The translations under genes and the position numbers were made by a program. DNA of 52,536 bases, taken from the NCBI GenBank assembly GCA_001598975.1, contig BBXU01000635.1, forward strand, positions 1 to 52,536, given 5' to 3'. Shown one piece after another: positions 1 to 11,600 of the stretch (the stretch's first letter is position 1; every line of letters starts with the position of its first letter). Below the pieces are notes generated by a model. That model saw nothing but the letters and a program-made list of their open reading frames with translations, did not search any database and was not told the origin of the DNA. The stretch is from Parachlorella kessleri (Eukaryota; Chlorophyta; Trebouxiophyceae; Chlorellales; Chlorellaceae).

Positions 1-95
1 CCACCCTCCCGCTGCCCTGATCTATGGTGCCAAGACCCTATTACCGGGAGTTGTTTGGCAGCTGTGCGAGGCAATGCTCTCCGCTGCCCCTGTAG

Positions 96-2043
96 GCTGC
101 CCGGGCGCTGGCACAGGAGGCGGGTGCCAGGGTGGTGGAGGCATCCAAGCACGACCTCAACCTGGTCACAGACAGTAGGCCACACCAGGCGCGTGCTTTT
201 TGATGGTGTGGCCAGCTTTTTTATGGCTCCGTACGTAGAGCCGGTTTTCATTACATTTGTCCTAATAAGCAGGGGTATTAGAATCCACAGCTGTCCACTT
301 CAGGTGCGTGCCCACGGCTGCTTTGAAGGCCAGGTGGAAGGAGCGGCGAAATTGTTGAGGGGTTTTTGTGGCGAGACAGGTGGCAGAGAGTGTGGTTGAA
401 AGACTTCAGTGGCCACTGTTAGGTTGCATGACATGGCGTGACCTGGTGTGCAGGGGCTGGTGCTGGACTGTGGGCCCCTGGACTTTGAGGCGCTGAACAG
501 CTTCCCCGACCCACCCCTGACGGGCCGGGATGCCAGCGGGGCGGTGCCCCTGTGGCTGTGCCTGGATGAGGTCATGGACCCGGTGAGATTGGTCATGCGC
601 CTCTTTTGTTCTTTGCCTGGCAGGGACAAGCGGGGCTGGGCTTGAATGACGGCAGCCATGCCCTTTGCTCTTCTGCTGCGTTGTGCTCGCAAGTATACAT
701 GGTGTGGAGCCGCCTGTCATCAGTTGATGTAGTTTGGAATAGAAATTGCTCCCAGCACCCCTCCGCGCAGCTTTTGTGAGTCTTTTTCCATGTCAAAGCA
801 CAGGCCTGGGCTGCGCCCTGCTTTCCCTCCTTTGCTGAGTCATGCACCACCTTGTTTACTGCCTGTGCAGCAAAACTTTGGTGCCGCACTGCGCTCTGCT
901 TTCTTCCTGGGCGTGTCGGGCGTGCTGACCTGCCACCGCAACTCGGCGCCACTCAGCGCGGTGGTGTCCAAAGCAAGCGCAGGCGCCATGGAGCTCATGG
1001 CAATACACTCCTGCAGGTGAGGTTATTGACACACTCCGTTGAGTCTAGCGACCATGTGTGTTGGGATGGTTGTCAAAGGTCTGCGCAGATGCTTTCGCTG
1101 CTAAAATGTTTGCAAGTTTATCAATGGGTGGTAAAAAGAAATGATGCTAACCAGGGCAGCATCTCTACCATGGTAGACCAGCCTGCGCTGCATGAGAAAT
1201 TTGGCGCGCCCAACTGCTCGTGTGCAGGAGCATGCCCCAGACGCTGGCGGATGCCAAGCGCAGGGGCTGGCAAGTATTGGGTGAGTTGTGGAGGAGGCTG
1301 AAGCCATGTGTGGTAGAAGGCGGGGTTATTAAATGACGTGATGTTGTTGAAAATTAATAGCTGTAAGCTGACAAGACTGGATGTGAGTGTTTGTGAGCAA
1401 GATGGCGGCCGCGCTGTGCGGGGTGAAGAAAGGAAGCTCACTGGAGGCGCGCTTCACATAGGACTGTCATAGGCCCTATCTGACCAGGGCGTCCGTGGAG
1501 CTGCGGCTCATCACCTTTCTTGACATGCTCACTTTGCCACTGGTCCTGCAACATATCGTGGATATGTTGCCGGGAGTGAGTCACTGGATACTTGCACGCT
1601 TCTCTTCTCTGGCTGAATCATGTAACCACCCCCTCTGACCTGCAGGCGCTGCCGCTGAGGAGGGCGCGCTGCGCTGCGCCTCCTTCACCCTCGGCCGCCC
1701 CACTCTCCTGGTGGTGGGCAATGAAGGCTACGGGGTGCGGCCGGTGGTGAGGCGGCTGTGCGACGCAACCCTGTGCATCGACGGCAACGGCCCCGGTGGC
1801 TTTCTTCGGGGCCGGCAGCAGCAGCAGCAGCAGGAGGGGGAGGGGCTGGTGGGGCCTACTGCTGCTGCTCCTGGGCTGGAGCTGGTGGATAGCCTGAATG
1901 TGAGCGTGGCTACGGGCATCCTGCTGCACCAGCTGGTCAACTCTGCACCAGGCAAGCCAGCAGGGGCAGCAGATGGGGCGGCGGGCGGGGCAGGGGAGGC
2001 GGCATATGAGGCGCTGGCGGTGGCTGCGAACCTGGAACCCTAG
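96..2043 (+). CDS. SpoU/TrmH-family rRNA 2'-O-ribose methyltransferase, MRM1-like (5' end outside window)
   Basis: Probable organellar 23S/21S rRNA 2'-O-methyltransferase using S-adenosylmethionine (SpoU/SPOUT family, MRM1 subgroup). Exons read: 96-188, 454-582, 871-1016, 1228-1280 and 1646-2043; phases agree throughout and give 198 residues plus a TAG stop. The three SpoU motifs are present in order: NFGAALRSA (motif 1, from 871), GNEGYGVRP (motif 2, about 1717) and [15 protein letters not shown] (motif 3, about 1890). The sequence [20 protein letters not shown] followed by RPHQ then GLVLDC matches the region ahead of the SpoU fold in MRM1 proteins. The first intron begins GC (189-190), not GT. 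A glutamine-rich and alanine-rich insertion separates motifs 2 and 3. The substrate-binding N-terminal part lies before the window or in unrecognised exons in bases 1-95. The family call is firm; the organelle and target nucleotide are inferred. Confidence 0.86.
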
Positions 2044-2781
2044 GCTCCTGGTCCTCGAGAGGAAGCTTGTGTGCAGCGTGTGGGAGGAGGTGCTTGTAGT
2101 TTATGTGATCGCGGGGTATCCCTTTGCAACAGTGTGTCGCCAAACAGTGTTGCTAGGTTTAAGAGAGCGCCCCTGAGGTTACGGGTGGGAACAAGCACGC
2201 ACACGCATCCACCCTACAGTAGTTGGTAAGAGCGGCAAGCTGGATGCTCTTCAAGTGAGCATGCGTCTCATGTGAAGGCTGCTACCAACATGGACTGGAG
2301 CTGGAGCGGTCATGCCTGCGCTCGGAGAAAGCATCCCCCCCTGGAAGGTACTGTGAAGGCCCCGTTGGCCGTTTGAGTTCCAGCGGGTTTGAGGGGACGT
2401 CTTCAAGGAGGCTTGGGACCTACCCTGGAGTCCAACTTGGGCACCTTCCGGATATTCCTCCCCGGGTAGTAGGCTCAAACCAGGGGGTTCCTGGAGCCGT
2501 GCAAAGGTGCACCACGGGCACTTCAGGTGGGGCGCCAAAGGGGCAGCAGCTGAGGTTCCACCACAGCGCTGTTGCACTCCATGAAAGTTGCTGACCAGTT
2601 CCAGGTGGGCCACCGTGCGGTCCAGGAAGGTCCCAGTCTTGATATGCTACATCCCAACTGGGGCTGCACGGCAGCCACAGATGCTAAATGCAATGGAGAG
2701 ACCTACTGGGTAAGAACTTAGGCAATCCCCAGAGCACAGCTGCATCCACCCATTCTTAATACAGCACGTTCCCAATTCTCT
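2044..2781. other. Intergenic DNA 3' of the methyltransferase gene
   Basis: No gene is supported here. A 120-codon open frame lies on the minus strand (2251-2613) but has no recognisable domain, no splice context and no coding bias I can defend. The stretch carries the 3' UTR of the upstream gene; I see no clear TGTAA poly(A) signal close to its stop. Confidence 0.4.
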
Positions 2782-3124
2782 TATTTTTAACAGCTCACCA
2801 ACCATTCAGTACAACCCTGCTCTGCTCTGCCTGCTCTGACTGTCTTACTCATCCAACCCCTAACGGTGCACTCCTGTCCAGCTCTATTGCTTTTGCAGCT
2901 ATCTTCAACACCCGCAGCCTGGTTGGCAATTCCAGGGCTTCTATACCTCGAGACCGGCCCCTGCTGCATCGCCATCCTGCACCCCCTCGGCTGCACACGA
3001 GCTCGGCTGCACACGAAGATCTACGATGCCTTACGCAGGACCTCTCTGCTTGTCGTAGGTACACCAACTCGTACTACCCCACAGCCATCTCAGCCCTGCC
3101 TTATCAGCTGCATGCCACATTGTC
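2782..3124. repeat. 343-bp direct repeat, copy 1
   Basis: Begins TATTTTTAACAGCTCACC and ends CATGCCACATTGTC. It matches 4222-4564 in the same orientation with only three differences (two around 2866-2868, one near 3094). It contains an internal 16-bp tandem duplication (2986-3001 and 3002-3017, CTCGGCTGCACACGAG-like). The ends are not TG...CA. The near identity implies recent duplication, or homogenisation. Confidence 0.93.
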
Positions 3125-3447
3125 ACAGGGGCCGGTCTCGTTGAGGTTGCTTTTAGCTGCTCGTTGTCAGTGTTCTGGTCTGTTTTCTCTTGTTTGTTGT
3201 CCCGTTCGCTCTCTTCTGCCAGGGCTTTCGCCCCCAAGGTACGCTCGCGCTTGCTGGCAGCCCTTTCCATCTCCTGCAGCCTGTCTGCCTGCTTCGCTTC
3301 CTCTGCTCTTTGCTGACATAAGTTCAGACTTGCCTTTGTTCTCAACTGCTCCTGCTTCAGTTCTGCTGCCCCTCCTCTCCCAGTGGCCTTAGTTTTTCTC
3401 GGGGAGAGAACTACTGGATCAGCACTCAGGCAAGACTCCAGGCACAT
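3031..3447 (-). CDS. Hypothetical coiled-coil ORF inside the direct-repeat element
   Basis: A 138-codon ATG-started frame whose central part (about residues 15-105) is strongly charged and heptad-like. It is rich in Glu, Lys, Gln and Arg, for example AEEAKQADRLQEMERAASKR, unlike the random frames around it. Its last 31 codons run into direct-repeat copy 1. I do not recognise the protein. It could be a remnant of a Gag-like or other element protein, or a chance frame in a host-derived exon. No reverse transcriptase, integrase or transposase motif is visible nearby. A further minus-strand frame at about 3840-4110 also reads protein-like but is broken by stops, suggesting decay. Confidence 0.35.
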   Translation of the reverse strand: MCLESCLSADPVVLSPRKTKATGRGGAAELKQEQLRTKASLNLCQQRAEEAKQADRLQEMERAASKRERTLGAKALAEESERDNKQEKTDQNTDNEQLKATSTRPAPVTMWHAADKAGLRWLWGSTSWCTYDKQRGPA

Positions 3448-3516
3448 TCTGCATCCAGCCCTGTCAGCCCAGCTTAACTCTCACTTCCTGTTCGCACTAC
3501 CTGCCACCCATGCTAA
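3446..3516 (-). repeat. Dispersed repeat family R1, copy a
   Basis: Read on the minus strand it carries GGTGGCAGGTAGTGCGAACA, later GTGAGAG, and CTGACAGGGCTGGATGCAGA. The same blocks in the same order occur on the plus strand at 36763-36830 and 36852-36920. It lies inside the direct-repeat element. Confidence 0.75.
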
Positions 3517-4221
3517 TACTAGTTCGCCCACACCGCTCTATCTGGTCGGCTACCCTGGGTCCCCAGGCGCTTCTAGTAGTGCGTTTCTCAAACCCCTTGC
3601 GGGGGGTGGGCTTCTGGACGCACCCCTGCCTGAACCCCAAAGGTGTAGGGCGGGGAGGGCGTCAATCAACTACACCTCCTCTGTGGCTCGCTCATACAAC
3701 CCTGCTCCGTACCACCCTGCTCACAGCATTTGCACGTCCCACTGACCAGCTCTCTCCCCTTTGTTTTTGGTTTTGTCCTATCGTTTGGTATGGCCACTTC
3801 CTGCTATTTCACCCTTCTCTTTGTATGTCTTCTAGGTTCCTCTTGGCCGGCCCCTGACGTTGGTCCAGCTTTGTATCTGCAGCTTTACGATGCTGCGGGC
3901 ATGGATCAGCTTGCGGGCCACAGCACCCTTGGTTGGGCTTGCAGTGTTATGTCTGGGTTACGATGCTTCCTTGGTCATGTCTGGCGGCTGCTTGGCTCCC
4001 TGGGCTTTGGGACCCAGGCCAACGGCTTCATTTCTGGAGCTCTGGTGGGACGGCTCTCTGGAGAGGAGCTACGCCTTGACTACCCTCTTCGTGGACACTG
4101 CACCTCATGAAATCACTTGGTTGCGGTGGAGGCCAGGGAGTATCGCAGGGAGTATTTGGCCTTGCGAGTGCGACTAGCTACCCTGACGTGTGGCAGTCCC
4201 GCGTTGTACCCGTTTCCAGCA

Positions 4222-4564
4222 TATTTTTAACAGCTCACCAACCATTCAGTACAACCCTGCTCTGCTCTGCCTGCTCTGACTGTCTTACTCATCCAACCCC
4301 TTATGGTGCACTCCTGTCCAGCTCTATTGCTTTTGCAGCTATCTTCAACACCCGCAGCCTGGTTGGCAATTCCAGGGCTTCTATACCTCGAGACCGGCCC
4401 CTGCTGCATCGCCATCCTGCACCCCCTCGGCTGCACACGAGCTCGGCTGCACACGAAGATCTACGATGCCTTACGCAGGACCTCTCTGCTTGTCGTAGGT
4501 ACACCAACTCGTACTACCCCACAGCCATCTCAGTCCTGCCTTATCAGCTGCATGCCACATTGTC
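4222..4564. repeat. 343-bp direct repeat, copy 2
   Basis: Partner of 2782-3124, same orientation, with three differences in 343 positions. It abuts a diverged R1-type repeat (about 4597-4665) and ends about 125 bp from the stop of the convergent BTB gene. Confidence 0.93.
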
Positions 4565-4596
4565 GCATGTATCAGTGGTACGGCAACTATACACAC

Positions 4597-4665
4597 AAAG
4601 CATAACTGCAATGAGCCTTGTCAGTTCAGTTTGCCTCTACTTCCTCTCTGTTCGCCTGCTGCCAT
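4597..4665 (-). repeat. Dispersed repeat, R1-like (diverged)
   Basis: Resembles 33560-33640: both contain AACTGCAATGAGCC/AATTACATTAAGCC-type sequence, then TGTCAGT, then a C/T-rich stretch and CTGTTCGC. The order on the minus strand (GCGAACAG ... ACTGACA) is that of R1. Similarity is partial. Confidence 0.45.
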
Positions 4666-4689
4666 TCCTCATATATACACACAAGGCAG

Positions 4690-7600
4690 CTACAGAAACG
4701 TGATTGACCCATGCACCACCAGCTCACCCCCATGCCTGAAAGGGCTATGGGGCCCCAGCAGGCTCTCTGCAGTGATTTGCTGCCCCACAAAATCCTGGCC
4801 TAGGCGGTCAAGCGACGCAATATCTTTCGCCACGCCGTTGCATGCAGCTGCCACCTCCACTGTCATTGGGATGGGCGTGCGCAGCTTCTGTAGACGCACA
4901 CGCTCACCAGTATCTGCTCGCTCCAGCTCGAAGACCCATTGCAGAGGTACTGGGAATGCCGCTATGTTCCCAGAGGGTGAAGACGTGGCTGCAGGAATGC
5001 GTCCCATGTGTTCAAACGACGACCTTAGGACCACCCTGACCTCAGACAGGCTGCTCCGCGGCTTTAACAGCTCAAGAGCGAGCACCAAGCCCTGCGTGAA
5101 GATTGGCTTGGAGGAGCACAGCAGGAGTCCCGGCTCATGGCTAGCCTGCGGGCAAGCATTGCACAGGCAGAGAGCGCTCTGATAACTTTCCCTCTGCGGT
5201 CAGCTGATGGCAGCCTTCTTGCCTGCTACAATGAGAAAGCCTGTTAGGCAGGGGTTGTGTACTCTCGGCTGCCCGCAGCAAGGTGGAGGGCCGCACCTCA
5301 CACTTAATATGCAACCCAACTGAAGTCGCTCGTCCAGACCTGTAGATGGAAGGTGAGCCCGAGAGGGACAGCCTCTGGGCTGCCACCTGTCCGCGGCTGC
5401 CACCACTTGCGTGAGCCTCTCCTGAGGCTGGGCCACCATTCTGGCAGGTCCGGCATTTGCTTTGCCAGCAGAAGGAAGCTGAGCAGCTGCCGTTGGGGAT
5501 CAAAGGCGCGGAACAGCTCGCTGGCGTGCCAGACAGCAGCAGCAATGGAGGGGCGCACCAGGCCCCACCGCACATAACTGAGCAGCTGGGCAGCATGCTC
5601 TTTCTTCTCTTCGTCGCTGAGCTGAGCAGTCCTCTGTTGCAGCCAGGCCAGTACAGTAGCCAGTACTACAAGGGGACAGGGAGGCATTCAGGGGCTTGCT
5701 ATAGCTTGTGCTGGCATAGCACTACAAGCATAGGACAGAGACCTGTGTATGCAGCATGGATAGACTGTCTATCCACACTGCATAGCTCCAACACCAACAT
5801 ACCCACGCCCTTGTGATCCCCAGTCTGAGGCAGTAAAGTACTTAAGCGCTGCCTCAGCTCACCTGTCTCTTCTGAGTCGACACGTAAACCGTCCGAGGCC
5901 AATACATGCTGCAGCAAGCCACCAGTCGGCTTTTGAGACGTACCGGGTTGGGCCTGGTAAGCGCAGTTCAACTACACATTGCTGCCGTTACCAGCAATAC
6001 TGAGCTAGCTACGAGGTAGGCACACGGAAGCTGAGCAGTGCAGCAAGGAATGAACTCACAAGCAACGGAACACGCAGGGGTGCTTGCATTATATGGCTCC
6101 AGCAAACCCTACACAGACCACTCAAGGCTCAGCCAGTGCGGTGGACTACCCTGGATACGCTGCAGCTCCCAGCTTACCTCCAGGAGCTCCCTTGGCAGCA
6201 GTGCAGGCCCAGCCGCCGGGAGAAGCACCTCCAATGAGGAACCACGCTGTTGGTGCTCCGGCTGCTCACTCCAGAACTGCTGCAATGGGCTAAGCAGCGC
6301 TACCAGGCGGTCCAGGGTGGCTTGCCGGAGCTTGGCTAAAGCAGCCTGGCCCCGTGCGGAGTCAGTCTCGGTGTGAAGTGCAACGGAGAGCGCTGCAGTG
6401 GCGTCTTCTTGAGACATGTCCCCAACCTGGCAGTTTCAAGCGTTGACATTATAGGATCAGATGCCAGCACCCTCATGAGCGTGTCACCAGGGGCCATTCT
6501 CAAGAGCAAAAACCAGCTGCATAGGTAAAGTCAGAAATGTGGTGCTAACTCTGGTGGGAGCCTTGTACTCTAGGTATGTCCCTGTCCATTGTCATAGCCC
6601 CTTTCACCGCCACTCAAGCTTCGCCGCCATGATGAGCAACCAGTACAATTCCCGGATCAAACTGCCAGTCCCATGACTGGCAGAAATGGGCTGTTGCATT
6701 TGCAATGCACATAGGCAGCCAGGCTTGGCAGTCACCTTCGTTACCAAGGTTTCGGCACAGCTCAGCACAGCTGTCTCAACCATTTCCTTGCCAGCGACCA
6801 CCAGGAGAGCTACAAGTTCGGACAGCCCTGCAGTGGTAGCAAGCAGAGTTTTTGAGAAAGCAGAAGGGTCTAAAGGCCAAGGTCAAGCTCCCAGCCACCG
6901 ATGAGGATGCCAAGGCTTGCACCTGCTCCACTTCTGGCCTGGAGATCGACAGTTACAGCCCCAGCGCTTGTTGTTCAGAACGTCATCACCTTCTGGCAGC
7001 CAGGGTTCCGGCATGCCGCTCATGTGCAGGTGGTGCAACAGGTGGCGGTACACATCGACCTGCCCCTCCTCAATGTCTAGCATCAGAACCTTAGCATGTC
7101 CAGACCAGTCAGGATGCAATGCTCGCCTGCAAAGAGCAGTAGGGGGCAGCTGCTCAATACATCCTCCAGGCAGGATTGACCCACACTGAAGGGCAGCTGC
7201 ATGCCACCTCATAGCATGTTATAAGGGGTTCGGTGGCTGACTGGCCCATACCATGTTTGGCAGAGATGGCAGGTTTAAGAGAGGCGACAGAGCAAGCTAG
7301 GCAGTGGATCCTTCTTTGGGAGTGCATCTAGTGAGCCTCGTTTCGAGCACAGGGGCGAAGCGCCATGATGGTGGCCAGCCCACTCACTTGAACTTTTCTG
7401 AAGCCCTCGCCAAAAACATAGCAGAGGTCGCAACCCTGAAGCTCTGCTGCGGCTGGGTGCTTGGCTGCGCTGCGCCACTGGATGCGGGCCGTGATGAGCG
7501 GTGCCTCATGATCGCTGGTTCCTCTTCTGGTTCTGAAGGGGCACCGTAGCGCAGGTCCACTACACTGCAAGTGTAGGAATGTGTTATGTGGGTTGCACGC

Positions 7601-7809
7601 CAAGGTTTGTTGCAAGGCTCACGACCCACAAAGCTCTTTTACAAGGTTGACCAGCAACTCTGAAATAGCCAGGTGTTCTCCTAGCTGACAGCGGAGTTTT
7701 GCGACCAGCAGCACTTCAGGGGCTTGTGTTACCTGTCATAGAACTTCTCAGTGAAGGACTCGTCTGGCAAGGCATACGCATCGACTGATCCAAGGTCAGA
7801 AGAAGCCAT
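4690..7809 (-). CDS. BTB/POZ-BACK domain protein, tandem copy 1
   Basis: Probable CUL3 E3-ligase substrate adaptor. Eight exons (minus): 7733-7809, 7388-7564, 6990-7126, 6736-6827, 6178-6426, 5863-5908, 5340-5665 and 4690-5145; 519 residues. An in-frame TGA just upstream supports the ATG at 7809. The BTB region is residues ~19-155 (LARASEKFK; DIEEGQVDVYRHLLHHLHM; GLSELVALLVVAGKEM). The BACK region is ~162-330 (LAWLQQ ... LLSYVRWGLVRPSIAAA). The C-terminal ~150 residues are conserved with copy 2 and end HGGELVVHGSITFL; I cannot assign their fold with confidence (MATH- or PHR-like are possible). It sits next to a paralogue on the same strand with the same intron positions, and is convergent with the direct-repeat element. 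The ubiquitin-ligase role is inferred from domain type. Confidence 0.82.
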
Positions 7810-8603
7810 CCTGGTGCCCAATCGTCACTCCAGCAACGTCACGCCTGATCAAAGTGCTTCCGCTTACGGCTCCCGCAGTGCAGGGCCACGCAAGTTGTGC
7901 ACAAGCACTGCTTACTGCTGGCCCCTTCCCATCTGACTATGATTATGCACAGGCGTTGCGAGGGATAACGCTCTTTGATCCACGCGTGGCCACCCTCTTT
8001 GATTTGAGGTTGAGGCGTGGCCATGGTTTACGTCTCGCGAGATGTCGGGCATGAATGGCTGCTGTGCGTGCTGCACCCTTGGACCCTTGGAGTAGCCATG
8101 GCTCGCGGTGGACAATTCAACGACGAGAAACTGCGTAAGAACTGCCAGGCAGGTGCCCTACACGGCTTTGCACGTGCAGCTTGAGATCCGCCCTGGTGCA
8201 AGCATTGCCCTAGGCACCGCCCTACGCAGCAGCTTTGCCCTTCAAAAAGTTTTGGTGTCCAAGCTAGCACGAAGTTAGGATTAAGGATAGCTTCCCTGGC
8301 ATATCGAACGAAGTTGCTTGCGAGTATTAAATCAGTGTCAGGGCAGGACAGCATATTGCAGCCTGCGTCGGTAACCCCAATGCTCTTGCAAGCAATGCCT
8401 GCCATGAGATCCAATGCTTCGTTTGCCTAGCACACCTAGACCCAGGCCAAACCCCCAAGCAATGCAACTTCCTATGGCACCGCTGGCTACCAACAAGGGA
8501 GCTGATCAGTGTCAACAGTAACAGTTCAATGTGTTGGACGCCCGTCTACATCTCCATAAAAAGCTACATCAAATAAAGTGCACAGGCCGCCCACCAAGGC
8601 CTG
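7810..8603. other. Spacer between the two BTB-BACK genes
   Basis: About 0.8 kb holding the 3' flank of copy 2 and the promoter of copy 1. I see no additional gene. A 28-codon plus-strand ATG frame at 8098 (MARGGQFNDEKLRKN...) is too short to support. No close TGTAA signal follows copy 2. Confidence 0.4.
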
Positions 8604-11600
8604 CTACAAGAAAGTCAAAGTAACAAACATCACGAGCTTACCACCGTGCATGAAAGGGCTGTGAGTGCCCATCAAAGTCTCTGCAGTGTAAGGATGCCCC
8701 TGGCGATCCCTGCCAAGCTCACCAAGTGGAATAGAGGACTCTACAGAACTCCTGCACCCCTCAACGCCCCCAAAGGGCAATGAGAACGGGAGACTACTAT
8801 TCAACCACATCCGGCGGCCACTGTTGGACCTCTTTAATTCAAGGGTGAGCTTCATAGGTAAAGGACAAATGGAGGGCACGAAATTGGGAGGCTTGCCCGC
8901 TGGCGAGGAGTTGGCCGGTGGGCTGCAACCCATGTGTTCCAGCGAGAAAGAAAACACTGCGATAATCTCAGAGTCGTCATCTCCCCGCATTAGTTCAAGG
9001 GTAAGGATGATGCCCTGCTGGAAAACCGGTTTGGCGGAAGCCAGCACGCCCGTTGCCTCGGTGCACGTCTGCACACAGGTGTACCCACCATAATTAGTAG
9101 ATCCTCATGCCTTGGAGGACGATGCACGCACTCTGATGCCTGCAAAGCCCCCGGCCTTGGGGAGGTGAAGGGCGATGCAGCATCAAACTAGGGAGAACCA
9201 GTCCCTTCAGAGAGTCCTTGCCGTGAATGACACCTTCAACTGCTCACCTCGAGATGAAATGTGAAGGTCGCAGCTGAGGCCCCAGGACTGCTACTTCGCG
9301 CCTGCCACCAGTTCCGCGGGTGCTGCGTCTTCAGGTCCGTCCACCAGCCTGGCTGGTCAGGCATTTGCCGTGCTAAGAGTAGGCAGCATAGCAGCTGCCG
9401 GTGGGGGTCAAAGGCACGCAGCAGGTCGCTGCACTGCCAGGCAATGGCGGCGATGTAGGGTCGCACCAGTCCCCAGCGCACGTGGCCAAGCAGTTGGACA
9501 GCCCGCACTTTTCTTTCTTCCTCGCTGACTTGGTCAGTGTTGTGCTGCAGCCAGGCGAGCACAACCGCCAGCACTGCACCCAGACATAAGGGTTGAGGAA
9601 GGCTGGTCGGCAATGATGCAGAGCTGGATGGGCCCATCCCATAACTATGTAGACACACAGCGGCAGCCGACCACTACAACAGACTGAAACTTCACAAGAA
9701 CGGTACAGCAGCTCCTTTGAGGCCAAGCCAGCTTCAGCCAGCAAGTCTCCACTATCAACAGGCGCATAGGCTGTCTGATGGACACACCTGTCTCCTCTGA
9801 GTCAGCCTTCAGCCTAGTTGAGCCCAAGACAAGCTGCAACAGTGAAAGCACCACAAAGAAGTAAAGCCAATGTCCGAGCACGGGTTTCATGGATGCGCTG
9901 GTCCTTGACATAGACACAGGGATGCGCTGGTCCCGTGAAAACATAAAAAAGGCCATACAAGCGTCTCACTGACCGCAGAGCCACAGCAGCGATGCAGCTA
10001 GACCTTCTCCAGCAAACCATAGACTATGCAGATCAATTGTTGGCCCTTGTTTGCAGGGCGACTGCAGCGGCCACTTGCATTAAGGCCGGCAGCAATGGGG
10101 CGCAGGCAGCAGACCATAACCCTTGCATTCCATGCTGCCCGACCCAACTACCTAAACTGCGGATCGCGCTATCTGCCACCCAAGGCAAACACTTGCCTGC
10201 ACGGCTTCCCTCCCCAGGGGATTGCAGTTGCCACCGCACTGGGGGTGCAGCAGCAGGGGCGCAGACACAAGGCAAACTTGCCTCTAGGGCTTCCCGACCC
10301 AGGAGGACAGGCCCAGTACGGGGTAAAGCCGCCTCGAGTGACTGCTTGGCAGACTCTGCTGGGAAGAGGAGCCCGGCCCAAAACCGCACCAGCGGGCTAA
10401 GAAGCACCAGAAGCCTCGTCAAGGTGGCTTCCCGGAGCGCAGCCAGAGCGGCACTGCCCTCTTCGTCGTCTGTCGCAGTGTGCAGGCCACAGCAGAGCAC
10501 AGCTTCTGCATCGTCTTGACTTAAACCTTCCGCCTGAGATGAGGGAAAAGTCCCAGGTTGGCAAGCCCGCACACCGCTGCTCTGTGGCAGGTGCAAACCC
10601 TCTCCACCATGGGAGGTGCCTGACTTTGGACTTTCGATTACAAGGCACCGGCAATGCCATGCTCCCTACTCGAGAGACGGCTCATAGATATCCGCAAGCA
10701 GAGCTCCCTGGGGGCTTGCAGGACTGCTGCTGCACACATGCACCACGGTGCATGCTTGCCAGTCACCTTGTCCAGCAAAGCCTTGGCACAACCCAGCAGA
10801 GTGCTTGCAGCCATCTCCTTGTCAGCCACCTCCAGCAGGGCCACAAGCTCATAAAGTCCTGCATGGCCACACAAAACAAATGCGTCTTCAATGGCAAGAT
10901 ACGCCAGAGGACAGAAAGAGAAGTGGCTGCCCAAGTCACACACACTCTGCGCCAGTTGAGGCATCCCACAAACCCGTTCTCTATGTCTCCAACACTTCAC
11001 CGGCAGGCACTAGCTTTCACTGGACATTACCTACCTCCGGGCAGCCAAGGCTTGGGTGTCGCGGGCATGTGCAGGTTGTGCAGAAGATGGCTGTACACTT
11101 CCAGCTGCCCCTCCTCAATGTCTAACACCAAAACCTTGGTGGTGCCAGACCAGTCGGGATCCAAGGCGCGCCTGCAGGAAGTGTTGAGGGCGCTGTGAGA
11201 CAAGTGGCGGTTGCTCAATCTACAGTGCAAGGTGACATCTAGCTACAAGGGCGCTGCACACAAGACGCCCAGCCATCCTCACTACCGAAGGCGCCCAGTG
11301 CACCCGGGTTTGGGGACAACATACTACGGAACATCATCATTGTTGCCTGGTTATGCCATGGGTATGCTAACCACTGTCTTCTATCTGTACAGTGACCCCA
11401 AGGACAGGCGCGACACTTAACAAGGATAATTGTACTGAATAGATGGAAGAGCACTCACTTGAACTTCTCTGATGCCCTTGCAAGCAGCATAGCAGACGCA
11501 GCAACTTTCAAACACCGCTGCGCAGGCTGAGTAGCCGTCCCGGCTGCCGTGTCACTGGAGGGCTGCTGCTCTGCACGCTGCCTCTTGGCCGCTGGCTCAG

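Larger units (their letters stand above)
2782..4564. mobile_element. Unclassified element: two 343-bp direct repeats around a 1,097-bp interior
   Basis: The two repeats lie exactly 1,440 bp apart and bound 3125-4221. The layout resembles a small terminal-repeat retroelement. However, I find no TG...CA repeat ends, no convincing primer-binding site or polypurine tract, and no obvious target-site duplication. The interior holds the coiled-coil frame (3031-3447) and a copy of a dispersed repeat (about 3446-3516) that recurs near 36.8 kb. It may be a non-autonomous element, a Penelope-like or DIRS-like derivative, or a simple segmental duplication. Confidence 0.5.

Noticed and set aside
2782..4564. 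Classical LTR retrotransposon
   Set aside because: No TG...CA termini, no convincing primer-binding site or polypurine tract, no target-site duplication and no pol domains, so only 'unclassified element' is claimed.
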